Below are positions 17,787-25,344 of a DNA stretch of 64,000 nt, in pieces. Both the position numbers and the translations under genes were made by a program. Below the pieces are notes generated by a model that saw nothing but the letters and a program-made list of their open reading frames with translations, was not told where the DNA came from and did no database searches. The DNA is from Flavobacteria bacterium BBFL7. Its GTDB lineage: Bacteria > Bacteroidota > Bacteroidia > Flavobacteriales > Flavobacteriaceae. The stretch covers positions 1 through 64,000 of the forward strand of contig CH672374.1 of assembly GCA_000153385.1 (NCBI GenBank), read 5' to 3'. Within the stretch, counting starts at the first letter, position 1; every line of letters starts with the position of its first letter.

Positions 17787-18174
17787 AATGGCAAAGGTAT
17801 AAGGCGAGTGAGGCGTTTTAGCCGGTACGCGTTGCCCTTTTGCTTGTTGGTTAATGGATGTGAAGTTACTGAATTTTGGAATAATCACAGCCTCGCTATA
17901 AGCCTTTAAAACGTCTCAATCGCCATTATACGACGTTCTTGTTTGTTTCCTAGCGGCTGGCGATAATTGTGTAAGTACAAGCTGACTATTGCTCAAGAGG
18001 TTTTACAGCTTTGCCATTCTAGTCCATTGAGTAGGTTGGGAGACTTGTGATTTATAATTACTACGGCTGGTTGATCTTTTAGAGAGTTATTGCAGTGCTA
18101 TAATTTCTAATCCCAAGAGTGTAATTATAAATTACAAAAGCGAAAACCTACGGCCGCAGGCAATGGACTAGAAC
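17787..18174 (-). repeat. non-coding module A+B, copy 9 (short form)
   Basis: Part A 17787-17934, part B 17935-18174 (240 bp). It has the CTAGTCCA junction in place of the hairpin insert, and GGCGATAATTG where others have GGCGTGTATTG. Confidence 0.75.
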
Positions 18175-18362
18175 GGTTTTGTATATGGCTCGTAGCGTGT
18201 AAATTAGAAAATAATTTTCAGATTAAGCACAAGCCAGATTTTTAAATTTTTCTTATTATCTTTTCTTTATCAATAAGTCAAATTTAAAAATTTGGCGACT
18301 TCGCAAAAGTGCCACTACTATTGGGTTAAGCACTCATTGCCCTATTATTTTTATACGTTGTT
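18172..18362 (-). other. attC-like cassette site, long type
   Basis: About 191 bp from AACGGTTTTG to ACGTTGTT. The central stem pairs GCCAGATTTTTAAATTT with AAATTTAAAAATTTGGC. Confidence 0.65.
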
Positions 18363-18373
18363 ACCACACGTTT

Positions 18374-18910
18374 TTATTCCGCTGTCTGTTCAATTATGCT
18401 ATTTGAAAGTTTCATTATTAATTCCGATGTAAAGTTAACTTCGTAACCATAAGTTTTATCAGAATCAAAATCTTTTGGTATTCCAATTCCGTGTAATCCT
18501 TTTGGAATTCCTGTTCTGATTTTTTCATCAATCTGCATTCCTTTCTCAAAATATAAAATTGTGATTTGAGTTGCGTTTTCATATGATTTAAAATTCGCAC
18601 TTCGTTCCGTAGCTTTTATCATCAATAAAATTTCATTTTCTAAATAGATATCTAATTGAATTGTTTCAGCACTTTTATTCAGCCATATTTCGCTTGAAAT
18701 TTTATTTTCGTAACGAACTGATTTTATTTTTATACTATCGACTTTAAATCTTTTCTTCAGTTTTTGGCGTCCTAAATCATTGTCAATATGATAGGATTTA
18801 ATTTCAATGTTTTCTTTTGTTTTTTCATCCACTTGCGAAAATCCGCCGACAGAAATTAAAAGAGTTATGATTAGTAATGTGACTTTATGCAATTTCAATG
18901 TTTTTTTCAA
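18374..18910 (-). CDS. secreted hypothetical protein
   Basis: 178 residues from a TTG start (LKKTLKLHKVTLL), giving a signal peptide that ends GGFS before QVDEK. A longer frame opens at GTG inside the module 37 codons upstream, in the same register as at the propeller gene, but that stretch is repeat sequence and I do not take it as coding. The mature part has several strands (IKSVRYENKISSEIWLNKS, IQLDIYLENEILL) and no motif I recognise. Tag ACCACAC/GTGTGGT. Confidence 0.55.
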   Translation of the reverse strand: MKKTLKLHKVTLLIITLLISVGGFSQVDEKTKENIEIKSYHIDNDLGRQKLKKRFKVDSIKIKSVRYENKISSEIWLNKSAETIQLDIYLENEILLMIKATERSANFKSYENATQITILYFEKGMQIDEKIRTGIPKGLHGIGIPKDFDSDKTYGYEVNFTSELIMKLSNSIIEQTAE

Positions 18911-18919
18911 ATGTGTGGT

Positions 18920-19307
18920 AATGGCAAAGGTATAAGGCGAGTGAGGCGTTTTAGCCGGTACGCGTTGCCCTTTTGGTTGTTGGTTATTGGTTGTGAAGTT
19001 ACAGATTTTTGGAATAATCACAGCCTCGCTATAAGCCTTTAAAACGTCTCAATCGCCATTATACAACGTTCTTGTTTGTTTCCTAGCGGCTGGCGTGTAT
19101 TGTGTAAGTACAAGCTGACTATTGCTCAAGAGGTTTTACAGCTTTGCCATTCTAGTCCATTGAGTAGGTTGGGAGACTTGTAATTTATAATTACTAAAGC
19201 TGGTTGATCTATTGTAGCGTTATTGCAATTCTATAGTTTCTAATCCCAAGAGTGTAATTATAAATTACAAAAGCGAAAACCTACGGCCGCAGGCAATGGA
19301 CTAGAAC
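18920..19307 (-). repeat. non-coding module A+B, copy 10 (short form)
   Basis: Part A 18920-19067, part B 19068-19307 (240 bp). This is the rightmost copy; none is found beyond the array. Confidence 0.75.
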
Positions 19308-19428
19308 GTGTTTGTATATGGTTTGTTGCGTGGTTTAAGCACCTAATTTAGCAAATAAAAACCGAATAGAAAATCCGCGAGGATTTTCGTAAGTAGGCTC
19401 GAACTAGCAATAAATTATATACGGTGTT
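19305..19428 (-). other. attC-like cassette site, short type
   Basis: Inverted repeat AACGTGTTTGTATATGG...TTATATACGGTGTT with central hairpin GAAAATCC-GCGA-GGATTTTC. The stop codon of the following gene overlaps its right edge. Confidence 0.65.
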
Positions 19429-20176
19429 AGCGGTTCGTGTTTTTCATTTCCATTGTTTTTCTTATTTCACTTATCAAAAAATATTGTTCCGGTGAATTGT
19501 CTTGAGAAGGCAAACAAATTACCTCTTTTTTTAATAAATCCTTAAAGTCCTTTTCAAGATTATTTTTGTCTAAATACTTGTTATATTTTTTCGGTTGTCC
19601 TTGGGCAAAACTATGTAACCGCCATAAATCAAATCCATCGTGTCTTTGTTCAGGAACATAAGCAAAATCGAAATCAACTTTTTTATTTCTGAAATGTAGA
19701 GCAAGTCCGCAACCATGAAATGCATAAAATTCAATTCCTAAATCCTTTAATTTTCCCGTTTGTTCATATAAACCACTATGCCAACCTTTCAACAAATCTG
19801 AAACACCATATTCGGTTTTTAAAATTTGAACTCCTTTATTAACTGTACTTGTAAAATCCTTTATTAATTCTAAAATATTCCCACTCTCAAATCCATTAAT
19901 CAATTCTGTGGTTAAAGAGCAAATTTTATTTCCGATTTCTTTTCCTTCTATTTTTGTCAAATCGTACCATTCGGAATCCTTATGAAATGAGTTGTAAATG
20001 TCATTCAATTCTTCAAAATCATTGTTTTTTAGATTTTTTATGGATAATCTTATTTCATCTTTAAACTCTTTAGGTGAATGATAATGATGCAAATATTCTC
20101 CAGAAAAATTTTCCGCAATTATTTCCGCTTTTTCCAGCAGAGAAATCAAACGTTCTATTTTTATGTTTTTATTCAT
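19427..20176 (-). CDS. hypothetical protein with a C-terminal DUF6896-like domain (tentative)
   Basis: 249 residues, no signal peptide. The N-terminal 120 residues are helical. From about 140 there is a distinct motif set, GIEFYAFHGCGLALHF, VDFDF and HDGFDLWRLHSFA, which recalls DUF6896-type domains; I am not certain of the family name. The His, Cys and Asp residues could make an active site, but nothing shows this. The stop codon TAA is formed by the AAC edge of the attC-like site. No module precedes it. Tag AGCGGT/ACCGCT. Confidence 0.6.
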   Translation of the reverse strand: MNKNIKIERLISLLEKAEIIAENFSGEYLHHYHSPKEFKDEIRLSIKNLKNNDFEELNDIYNSFHKDSEWYDLTKIEGKEIGNKICSLTTELINGFESGNILELIKDFTSTVNKGVQILKTEYGVSDLLKGWHSGLYEQTGKLKDLGIEFYAFHGCGLALHFRNKKVDFDFAYVPEQRHDGFDLWRLHSFAQGQPKKYNKYLDKNNLEKDFKDLLKKEVICLPSQDNSPEQYFLISEIRKTMEMKNTNR

Positions 20177-20215
20177 TTTCCTGTTTAATTTCGAGTCAGT
20201 TTTTGCATGACCGCT

Positions 20216-20339
20216 AACGTTGTTGTATAAGAATAGTTGCGGGTTTGTATGCGAGGATTTTCCGAAGGAAAATCAGACGTTACAAACACGTAACGACCTT
20301 TGTTTTAGCACTAAACCGCAATTATTTTTATACGGTGTT
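20216..20339 (-). other. attC-like cassette site, short type, divergent
   Basis: Inverted repeat AACGTTGTTGTATAAG...TTTTTATACGGTGTT. Central hairpin GATTTTCC-GAA-GGAAAATC, flanked by a second pair GTTTGTA...TACAAAC. Contains the stop codon of the following gene. Confidence 0.6.
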
Positions 20340-20750
20340 GTGTGTAGTTTTTTTCTTTTTTATTAATTCAGTTATTTTTCCGATTCCGAAAACAAAGAAC
20401 GCAATAATTCCAGAAAAAATAATTCCAGTTATAAATGAAAAATTTCTTCCAGTATCACTTATCAGATTTCTCATTGCGTCTTGCTGTTCAGGTGTGATTT
20501 CATTTCCGCTAAAAAATCCGTCTTGATTTAAGTCAAACTTATTTGAATTCCATTGAGCATAAATATCATCATAAGTTGCTCCTCCAACAATAAACAAGTA
20601 AAACGCAAAGAAAACAGTCAAACTTATCCAAAACCATTTCAGTTTTCCGTTTTCAAATATTCGCTTTCTTTTCAAGAATATTATACCTAAAATCAAAATT
20701 GAAATTATTGATGGAATTATTAAATGGTATGGTAAAGTTATTTCGTTCAT
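20328..20750 (-). CDS. EF-hand membrane protein
   Basis: 140 residues with three likely membrane helices (about 9-26, 39-58, 105-125). Between the second and third lies one canonical EF-hand loop, DLNQDGFFSGNE, suggesting calcium binding, followed by ITPEQQDAMRNL. Single EF-hands in small membrane proteins are common in marine bacteria; the role is unknown. The stop codon lies in the attC-like site, and the last residues (THNTV) come from site sequence. First cassette at the 5' end of the array. Tag GTGTGTA/TACACAC. Confidence 0.7.
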   Translation of the reverse strand: MNEITLPYHLIIPSIISILILGIIFLKRKRIFENGKLKWFWISLTVFFAFYLFIVGGATYDDIYAQWNSNKFDLNQDGFFSGNEITPEQQDAMRNLISDTGRNFSFITGIIFSGIIAFFVFGIGKITELIKKKKTTHNTV

Positions 20751-20785
20751 TAAATTTCTGTCGGTTTGGTCAAATTACACACAAC

Positions 20786-21094
20786 GTTAGTAAATACAAA
20801 CCTAAGCAAAATCTTACAACATTACGTTACTGTATGTGACTTAAAGCAAACCTTTTAGCAGTATCGATCATAACTCAAAAAAGGTAGTATATGCAAACCT
20901 TTTTGTTTTAAACGTTTCATGTCGGCTCTATCAGTACTCTAAAGTTACACGGTTCGTTTTGGTTTAACAGCCTAAAGTTTATTAGTGCAATAGGATGATG
21001 CTTGTTACGCTTTCGCGCAAGCGGTATATAAAAAAGATAGTGAGGTAAGATGCTGCAGTGTGTACAGATTTATTTTTTCAGCTCAATTTCACCG
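20786..21094. other. non-coding junction between cassette array and core genome
   Basis: No ORF, integrase or tRNA is visible. The array's last edge is ACACAC-AAC-GTTAG at about 20,777-20,790. CAAACCT occurs three times in direct orientation at 20797, 20847 and 20894, at 50 and 47 base spacing. If this were an integron, the attachment site attI would be expected here. Confidence 0.4.
21008..21023. repeat. iterated palindrome, variant
   Basis: CGCTTTCGCGCAAGCG, one base from the genome-wide CGCTTTCGCGAAAGCG. It lies between the array and lysA and is the copy nearest the array. Confidence 0.6.
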
Positions 21095-21128
21095 CATAAA
21101 AAAAAGCCCAACCTTGCGGTTGGACTTC
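21095..21128 (-). terminator. rho-independent terminator of lysA
   Basis: On the minus strand AAGTCCAACC-GCAA-GGTTGGGCTT is followed by a run of T, about 35 bases past the lysA stop codon. Confidence 0.85.
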
Positions 21129-21163
21129 TCTATGATATAACTGCAATGGCAGTATTCCCGATT

Positions 21164-22387
21164 TTAAACCAGTTCTTCTAGTGCTAGTTCTACAGGTACC
21201 TGATGTTTTAAAATGTCTTCCATGGTCTCGCGTTCTCTTATTAAATGCGCCTCGCCGTTGTACCACAGCACCTCTGCCGGACGGTATCTACTGTTATAGT
21301 TACTGGTCATAGAGTAGCAGTAGGCACCAGCGTTTGCAAAAGCGAGTATGTCGCCTTCTGTGATCTCGCTGATCTGGCGGTTTTGTGCAAAGGTGTCTGT
21401 CTCACAGATATATCCTACCACGCTGTAAAAACGATTGCGACCAGTCTCGTTAGAGATATTTTTAATACCGTGGTACGATCCATATAACATAGGACGTATC
21501 AGGTGATTAAATCCACTATCGATACCAGCAAAAACGGTAGACGTGGTTTGTTTTACGACATTCACTTTGGCAAGAAAATATCCTGCCTCGCTTACTAGAA
21601 ACTTTCCTGGTTCAAAGGCTAGTGTGATATCGCGTCCATAATCTTTACAAAATTTATTGAAACGCTCGCTTAATTGCTCACCTAGATCCTCGATGTCTGT
21701 AGAAACGTCACCTTCTTTATAAGGTACTTTAAATCCACTACCAAAATCGATAAACTCCAGGTCCTTAAATTTTGCTGCGGTCTCAAACAGGATTTCTGTC
21801 GCATATAAAAACACGCCTATGTCTAGAATGTCACTACCAGTATGCATGTGCACACCATTAACGGTCATGTTAGTATTTTCTACAATGCGCAGTAAATGCG
21901 GTATCTGGTGAATAGAGATCCCAAATTTTGAATCGATGTGTCCTACAGATATGTTTGCATTACCACCAGCCATAACGTGTGGATTGATACGTACACATAC
22001 CGGTATGGTAGGATGCTTAGAGCCAAATTGTTCAAGGATCGATAAATTATCAATATTGATTTGCACGCCCATGGCAGCGACTTGTTCAATCTCTTCTAGC
22101 GACACACCATTAGGCGTGTAAATGATCTTGTGCGGCTCTACACCAGCAGCAAGACCCAACTGTACTTCTTGTAGACTCACGGTATCGAGTCCAGCGCCTA
22201 ACTGTTTAAACAGCTTCAAGATGGATAAGTTTGATAATGCTTTAACGGCATAATGTATTCTCAGTGATTTCGCTTGCGCGAAAGCCGAGGTCAAACGTTC
22301 ATACTGCGACACGATACGATGCGCGTCATACACATAGACAGGACTACCGTGTTCCTGTGCAATGTTCAATAAATCTTGTGATTGCAT
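21164..22387 (-). CDS. lysA: diaminopimelate decarboxylase
   Basis: 407 residues, the usual length. LysA removes CO2 from meso-diaminopimelate to give lysine, the last step of lysine synthesis, using pyridoxal phosphate. Lys49 in HYAVKA is the expected cofactor lysine. VHMHTGSDI and EPGKFLVSEAG match the fold-III barrel, and AFANAGAYCYSMTSNYNSR supplies the C-terminal substrate residues. A palindrome variant at 22271 encodes part of an N-terminal helix (AFAQAK). A small inverted repeat GCTTAA-AAA-TTAAGC directly precedes the ATG. It is transcribed alone towards the array and has its own terminator. Confidence 0.95.
   Translation of the reverse strand: MQSQDLLNIAQEHGSPVYVYDAHRIVSQYERLTSAFAQAKSLRIHYAVKALSNLSILKLFKQLGAGLDTVSLQEVQLGLAAGVEPHKIIYTPNGVSLEEIEQVAAMGVQINIDNLSILEQFGSKHPTIPVCVRINPHVMAGGNANISVGHIDSKFGISIHQIPHLLRIVENTNMTVNGVHMHTGSDILDIGVFLYATEILFETAAKFKDLEFIDFGSGFKVPYKEGDVSTDIEDLGEQLSERFNKFCKDYGRDITLAFEPGKFLVSEAGYFLAKVNVVKQTTSTVFAGIDSGFNHLIRPMLYGSYHGIKNISNETGRNRFYSVVGYICETDTFAQNRQISEITEGDILAFANAGAYCYSMTSNYNSRYRPAEVLWYNGEAHLIRERETMEDILKHQVPVELALEELV
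22271..22285. repeat. iterated palindrome, variant, inside lysA
   Basis: CGCTTGCGCGAAAGC, one base changed from the consensus, within the lysA reading frame. Confidence 0.55.
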
Positions 22388-22789
22388 GCTTAAAAATTAA
22401 GCCTACAAAATTACTAGGTTAGGACTAATAATTATTAAATAAATGATAAATCTTTCTTATGAACTGGTATAATGATGGCGCCATCGGTTTATGGGCAGCA
22501 TTCATGGATAGAAATAGTGATACAAATTGCCTTTCTATATTATAGAAAAGGCATGCTTGTAATGCAGCGATAGTTATCTGGCTGTGGCTTATAAACACAA
22601 CGGTTGTTATAGAATGATGTTCATAAGTTCAATTTTAATTCTATAGAAGTGGGAACTATAAATTCATCACTTCAAGTCTTAATTTTTGGCTTACTCATAA
22701 CCTGTTCTTAAAAAATATATTTTTATTTCAAATTCAAGGTTCACTTTCTTATTTTTGCTGTACTTAAAATTGAACCTTAAAGAACATTT
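22388..22789. other. intergenic region between lysA and sucC
   Basis: 402 bases with no convincing ORF. It holds the small inverted repeat before lysA (22388-22402), a hairpin GCCTTTCTATA...TATAGAAAAGGC at 22529-22552, and the sucC promoter region at the right end. Confidence 0.6.
22750..22757 (+). promoter_or_regulatory. -7 box of sucC
   Basis: TATTTTTG matches TAnnTTTG and lies 32 bases before the sucC ATG. The -33 region is only a weak match (TTTC). Confidence 0.5.
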
Positions 22790-23983
22790 ATGAATCTTCA
22801 CGAATATCAAGGAAAAGAAATATTAGCTAGTTATGGTGTTACCATACAGCGAGGTAAAGTAGCAACTACTGCTGCAGAAGCTGTAGCGGCTGCAAAAGAA
22901 TTAACTGAAGAAACTGGTACTGGATGGCACGTTATAAAAGCCCAAGTACACGCCGGTGGACGTGGTAAAGGTGGTGGAGTTAAACTTGCCAAAAATCTTG
23001 AACAAGTTGAAGAAATAGCGGGACAGATCATAGGTATGGACCTAGTAACACCTCAGACTAGTGCTGAGGGAAAACGTGTTCACCAAGTTCTAGTGGCCGA
23101 GGATGTATATGAGCCAGGTGAAGTAGAGGTAGAAGAATTCTACATGTCTGTACTTCTAGACCGTGCACAAGGAAAAAATATGATCATGTATTCTACAGAA
23201 GGTGGAATGGATATCGAGACTGTTGCAGAGGAGACTCCGCATCTAATCTTTACAGAGACGATAGACGCATCACATGGTCTTCAAGGATTTCAAGCAAGAC
23301 GTATCGCGTTTAACTTAGGTTTAAGCGGTAAGGCATTTAAAGAAATGACAAAGTTTGTTGCTGCTTTATACAATGCATATGTAGGATCTGATTCTGCTTT
23401 ATTTGAAATCAATCCAGTATTAAAAGCTAGTGATAACCGTATCATCGCAGTAGATTGTAAAATCACACTAGATGAAAACGCATTATTCCGTCACAAAGAT
23501 CTTGCAGCAATGAGAGATACACGTGAGGAAAACGCTACTGAGGTAGAAGCAAAAGCGGTAGGATTAAACTATGTAGATCTAGATGGTAATGTAGGTTGTA
23601 TGGTAAATGGTGCAGGACTTGCTATGGCAACGATGGACCTTATCAAGCAAGCTGGTGGAGAACCTGCAAACTTCCTAGATGTAGGTGGTACTGCAGATGC
23701 AAAGCGTGTTGAAGAAGCTTTCCGTATCATTCTTAAAGATGATAAGGTAGAGGCTATTCTTGTAAATATCTTTGGTGGTATTGTAAGATGTGACCGTGTA
23801 GCACAAGGTATTGTAGATGCTTATAAAAACATGGGTGACGCTATTAATGTGCCTATCATTGTAAGACTACAAGGTACTAATGCAGAGATTGCAAAAGAAC
23901 TGATTGACAACTCTGGTCTTGATGTACAAAGTGCTGTTGAATTCCAAGAAGCTGCAGATAAAGTACAGGCCGTAATCGGATAA
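22790..23983 (+). CDS. sucC: succinyl-CoA synthetase, beta subunit
   Basis: 397 residues. With SucD it converts succinyl-CoA to succinate with substrate-level ATP or GTP formation in the citric acid cycle. The ATP-grasp domain begins MNLHEYQGKEIL and carries QVHAGGRGKGGGVKLA; the C-terminal CoA-ligase domain has GCMVNGAGLAMATMD and VNIFGGIVRCD. The partner sucD lies about 14.6 kb downstream at 38563, not next to it as in Proteobacteria. A strong terminator follows, so sucC is a single-gene unit. Confidence 0.97.
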   Translation: MNLHEYQGKEILASYGVTIQRGKVATTAAEAVAAAKELTEETGTGWHVIKAQVHAGGRGKGGGVKLAKNLEQVEEIAGQIIGMDLVTPQTSAEGKRVHQVLVAEDVYEPGEVEVEEFYMSVLLDRAQGKNMIMYSTEGGMDIETVAEETPHLIFTETIDASHGLQGFQARRIAFNLGLSGKAFKEMTKFVAALYNAYVGSDSALFEINPVLKASDNRIIAVDCKITLDENALFRHKDLAAMRDTREENATEVEAKAVGLNYVDLDGNVGCMVNGAGLAMATMDLIKQAGGEPANFLDVGGTADAKRVEEAFRIILKDDKVEAILVNIFGGIVRCDRVAQGIVDAYKNMGDAINVPIIVRLQGTNAEIAKELIDNSGLDVQSAVEFQEAADKVQAVIG

Positions 23984-24019
23984 TTAAAATCTAGAGATTA
24001 ATTCTCGATTAAATATATA

Positions 24020-24053
24020 AAACCACGTTGAAATTAATCAACGTGGTTTTTTT
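24020..24053 (+). terminator. terminator of sucC
   Basis: AAACCACGTTGA-n6-TCAACGTGGTTT followed by a T run. Confidence 0.9.
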
Positions 24054-24114
24054 ATGTAAGGAATGTTTTAAACTTCAAATCAGTTGATTAAATTTGAGTA
24101 CAAACCAACACATT

Positions 24115-24891
24115 ATGAAACACTTATACTCAATTTTAATTGTAACCTTGTTTACTATAACCGCACAAGCTCAATATATCGAGTTTGATTTTGACACAGC
24201 TACCATTAATGGAAATACGGTAACACAAGATATAACTGTCAACGGGATAGGCTATCGATTAACCGCTGTGCATGGCTCTAATAGTCCAGCGGCATTATTT
24301 GATGATGGTACTGGCGATCTATCTTTAAGAAGTACAGGTGGTTCACGACCAGAACAAAACTGGACACTTACCTTAATTAAAGCAGGTTCATCTGAAAATT
24401 TTGACTTTGTAAGTGTGGACTATTTTAATAACAGCGGCGCAACACATACTTTTATCATAGGCGATAGTAATAATAATGCTATATCTGCACAAACCACTAT
24501 TTCACCTAGTGATACTGGTACGATGATCGTAGCCACACCAGCAAATGCGGTTAATTTACCTTCTTGTTTAATTTATGGATTTTCATTTTCGGCGACTATT
24601 GATACCTATTTTGATAACTTACGTATCAGACCGGTTTCTTTATTATCTAATGAAGATGAAACACTAGAAAGTGTGCAATACTTTCAAAATGATGCCCATA
24701 ATGTTGTGCTATCACATCGCGAGTTAGAAGGAGCAACCATAGACATCATGAATTTAAATGGACAGCTATTATCTACCTTAACAGCAGATGCGGTTGATTA
24801 TGAAATTGATGTCGCAAATCTAGCGAGTGGATTGTATGTCGCGCGTGTGACCATGGATGATCAGGTAGAAACGATCAAGTTTATAAAATAA
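24115..24891 (+). CDS. secreted protein with T9SS type A sorting domain
   Basis: 258 residues from the ATG that opens the signal peptide (MKHLYSILIVTLFTITAQA, then Q); a TTG seven codons earlier is not needed. The mature part (about 20-190) is a beta-rich domain of unknown ligand. The last 70 residues (VVLSHRELEGATIDIMNLNG ... LASGLYVARV ... IKFIK) are a typical T9SS type A sorting domain, removed during export and anchoring. Own transcription unit between two terminators. PorX, a regulator of this system, is encoded at 30617. Confidence 0.85.
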   Translation: MKHLYSILIVTLFTITAQAQYIEFDFDTATINGNTVTQDITVNGIGYRLTAVHGSNSPAALFDDGTGDLSLRSTGGSRPEQNWTLTLIKAGSSENFDFVSVDYFNNSGATHTFIIGDSNNNAISAQTTISPSDTGTMIVATPANAVNLPSCLIYGFSFSATIDTYFDNLRIRPVSLLSNEDETLESVQYFQNDAHNVVLSHRELEGATIDIMNLNGQLLSTLTADAVDYEIDVANLASGLYVARVTMDDQVETIKFIK

Positions 24892-24911
24892 CAGATCCTA
24901 TAATATGATAA

Positions 24912-24944
24912 AAAAAAGCCTCTAATGATTTAGAGGCTTTTTTA
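24912..24944. terminator. bidirectional terminator
   Basis: AAAAAAAGCCTCTAA-n4-TTAGAGGCTTTTTTT between two convergent genes; A and T runs on both sides allow use in either direction. Confidence 0.9.
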
Positions 24945-24961
24945 TATAATGATGCTAGGTA

Positions 24962-25273
24962 TTAGTTATCATCTTCAGATTCTTGATCCTTTGGTTGCTC
25001 TAGTTCCATGTCTGGTAGCGCATCAGGATCATTCATATCCTTATCATCATAGTCGTCTTCATCAAAGGCTTCCATTTGCATCGACAGGCGCTTAGATATC
25101 TTAACGAGGTACTTGGTGTCTTCGGTTTTTACCTCTACCGCTTCAATCAATTCATTTTTATGGTTTTTAAATGATATGATATCATCGTCACCATAACCAT
25201 CTGGATATCTTTCTACTAGAAGAGACAACACATCTGGAGTTAGTTTTTTATAATCTACAATTACATTTTTCAT
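24962..25273 (-). CDS. small acidic conserved protein
   Basis: 103 residues. The first 70 form a small alpha/beta unit (VIVDYKKLTPDVLSLLVERY, GYGDDDIISFKNHKNELIEAVEV). The tail from about 70 is very acidic (AFDEDDYDDKDMNDPDALPD). Similar proteins accompany aroB in other Flavobacteriaceae as far as I recall; function unknown. It is 71 bases downstream of aroB on the same strand and may share its transcript. Confidence 0.75.
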   Translation of the reverse strand: MKNVIVDYKKLTPDVLSLLVERYPDGYGDDDIISFKNHKNELIEAVEVKTEDTKYLVKISKRLSMQMEAFDEDDYDDKDMNDPDALPDMELEQPKDQESEDDN

Positions 25274-25344
25274 AACATCAATTAGAGTAAAACTAAAGTA
25301 TATAAAAAACTTTATTGACCAAGCTTCTTGATGTAAACTATTGA

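Noticed and set aside
1-20785. CRISPR array
   Set aside because: Repeats are far too long and irregularly spaced, they separate genes, and no cas gene is present.
22529-22552. Hairpin GCCTTTCTATA...TATAGAAAAGGC as a terminator
   Set aside because: No T run follows on either strand, and it is far from both gene ends.
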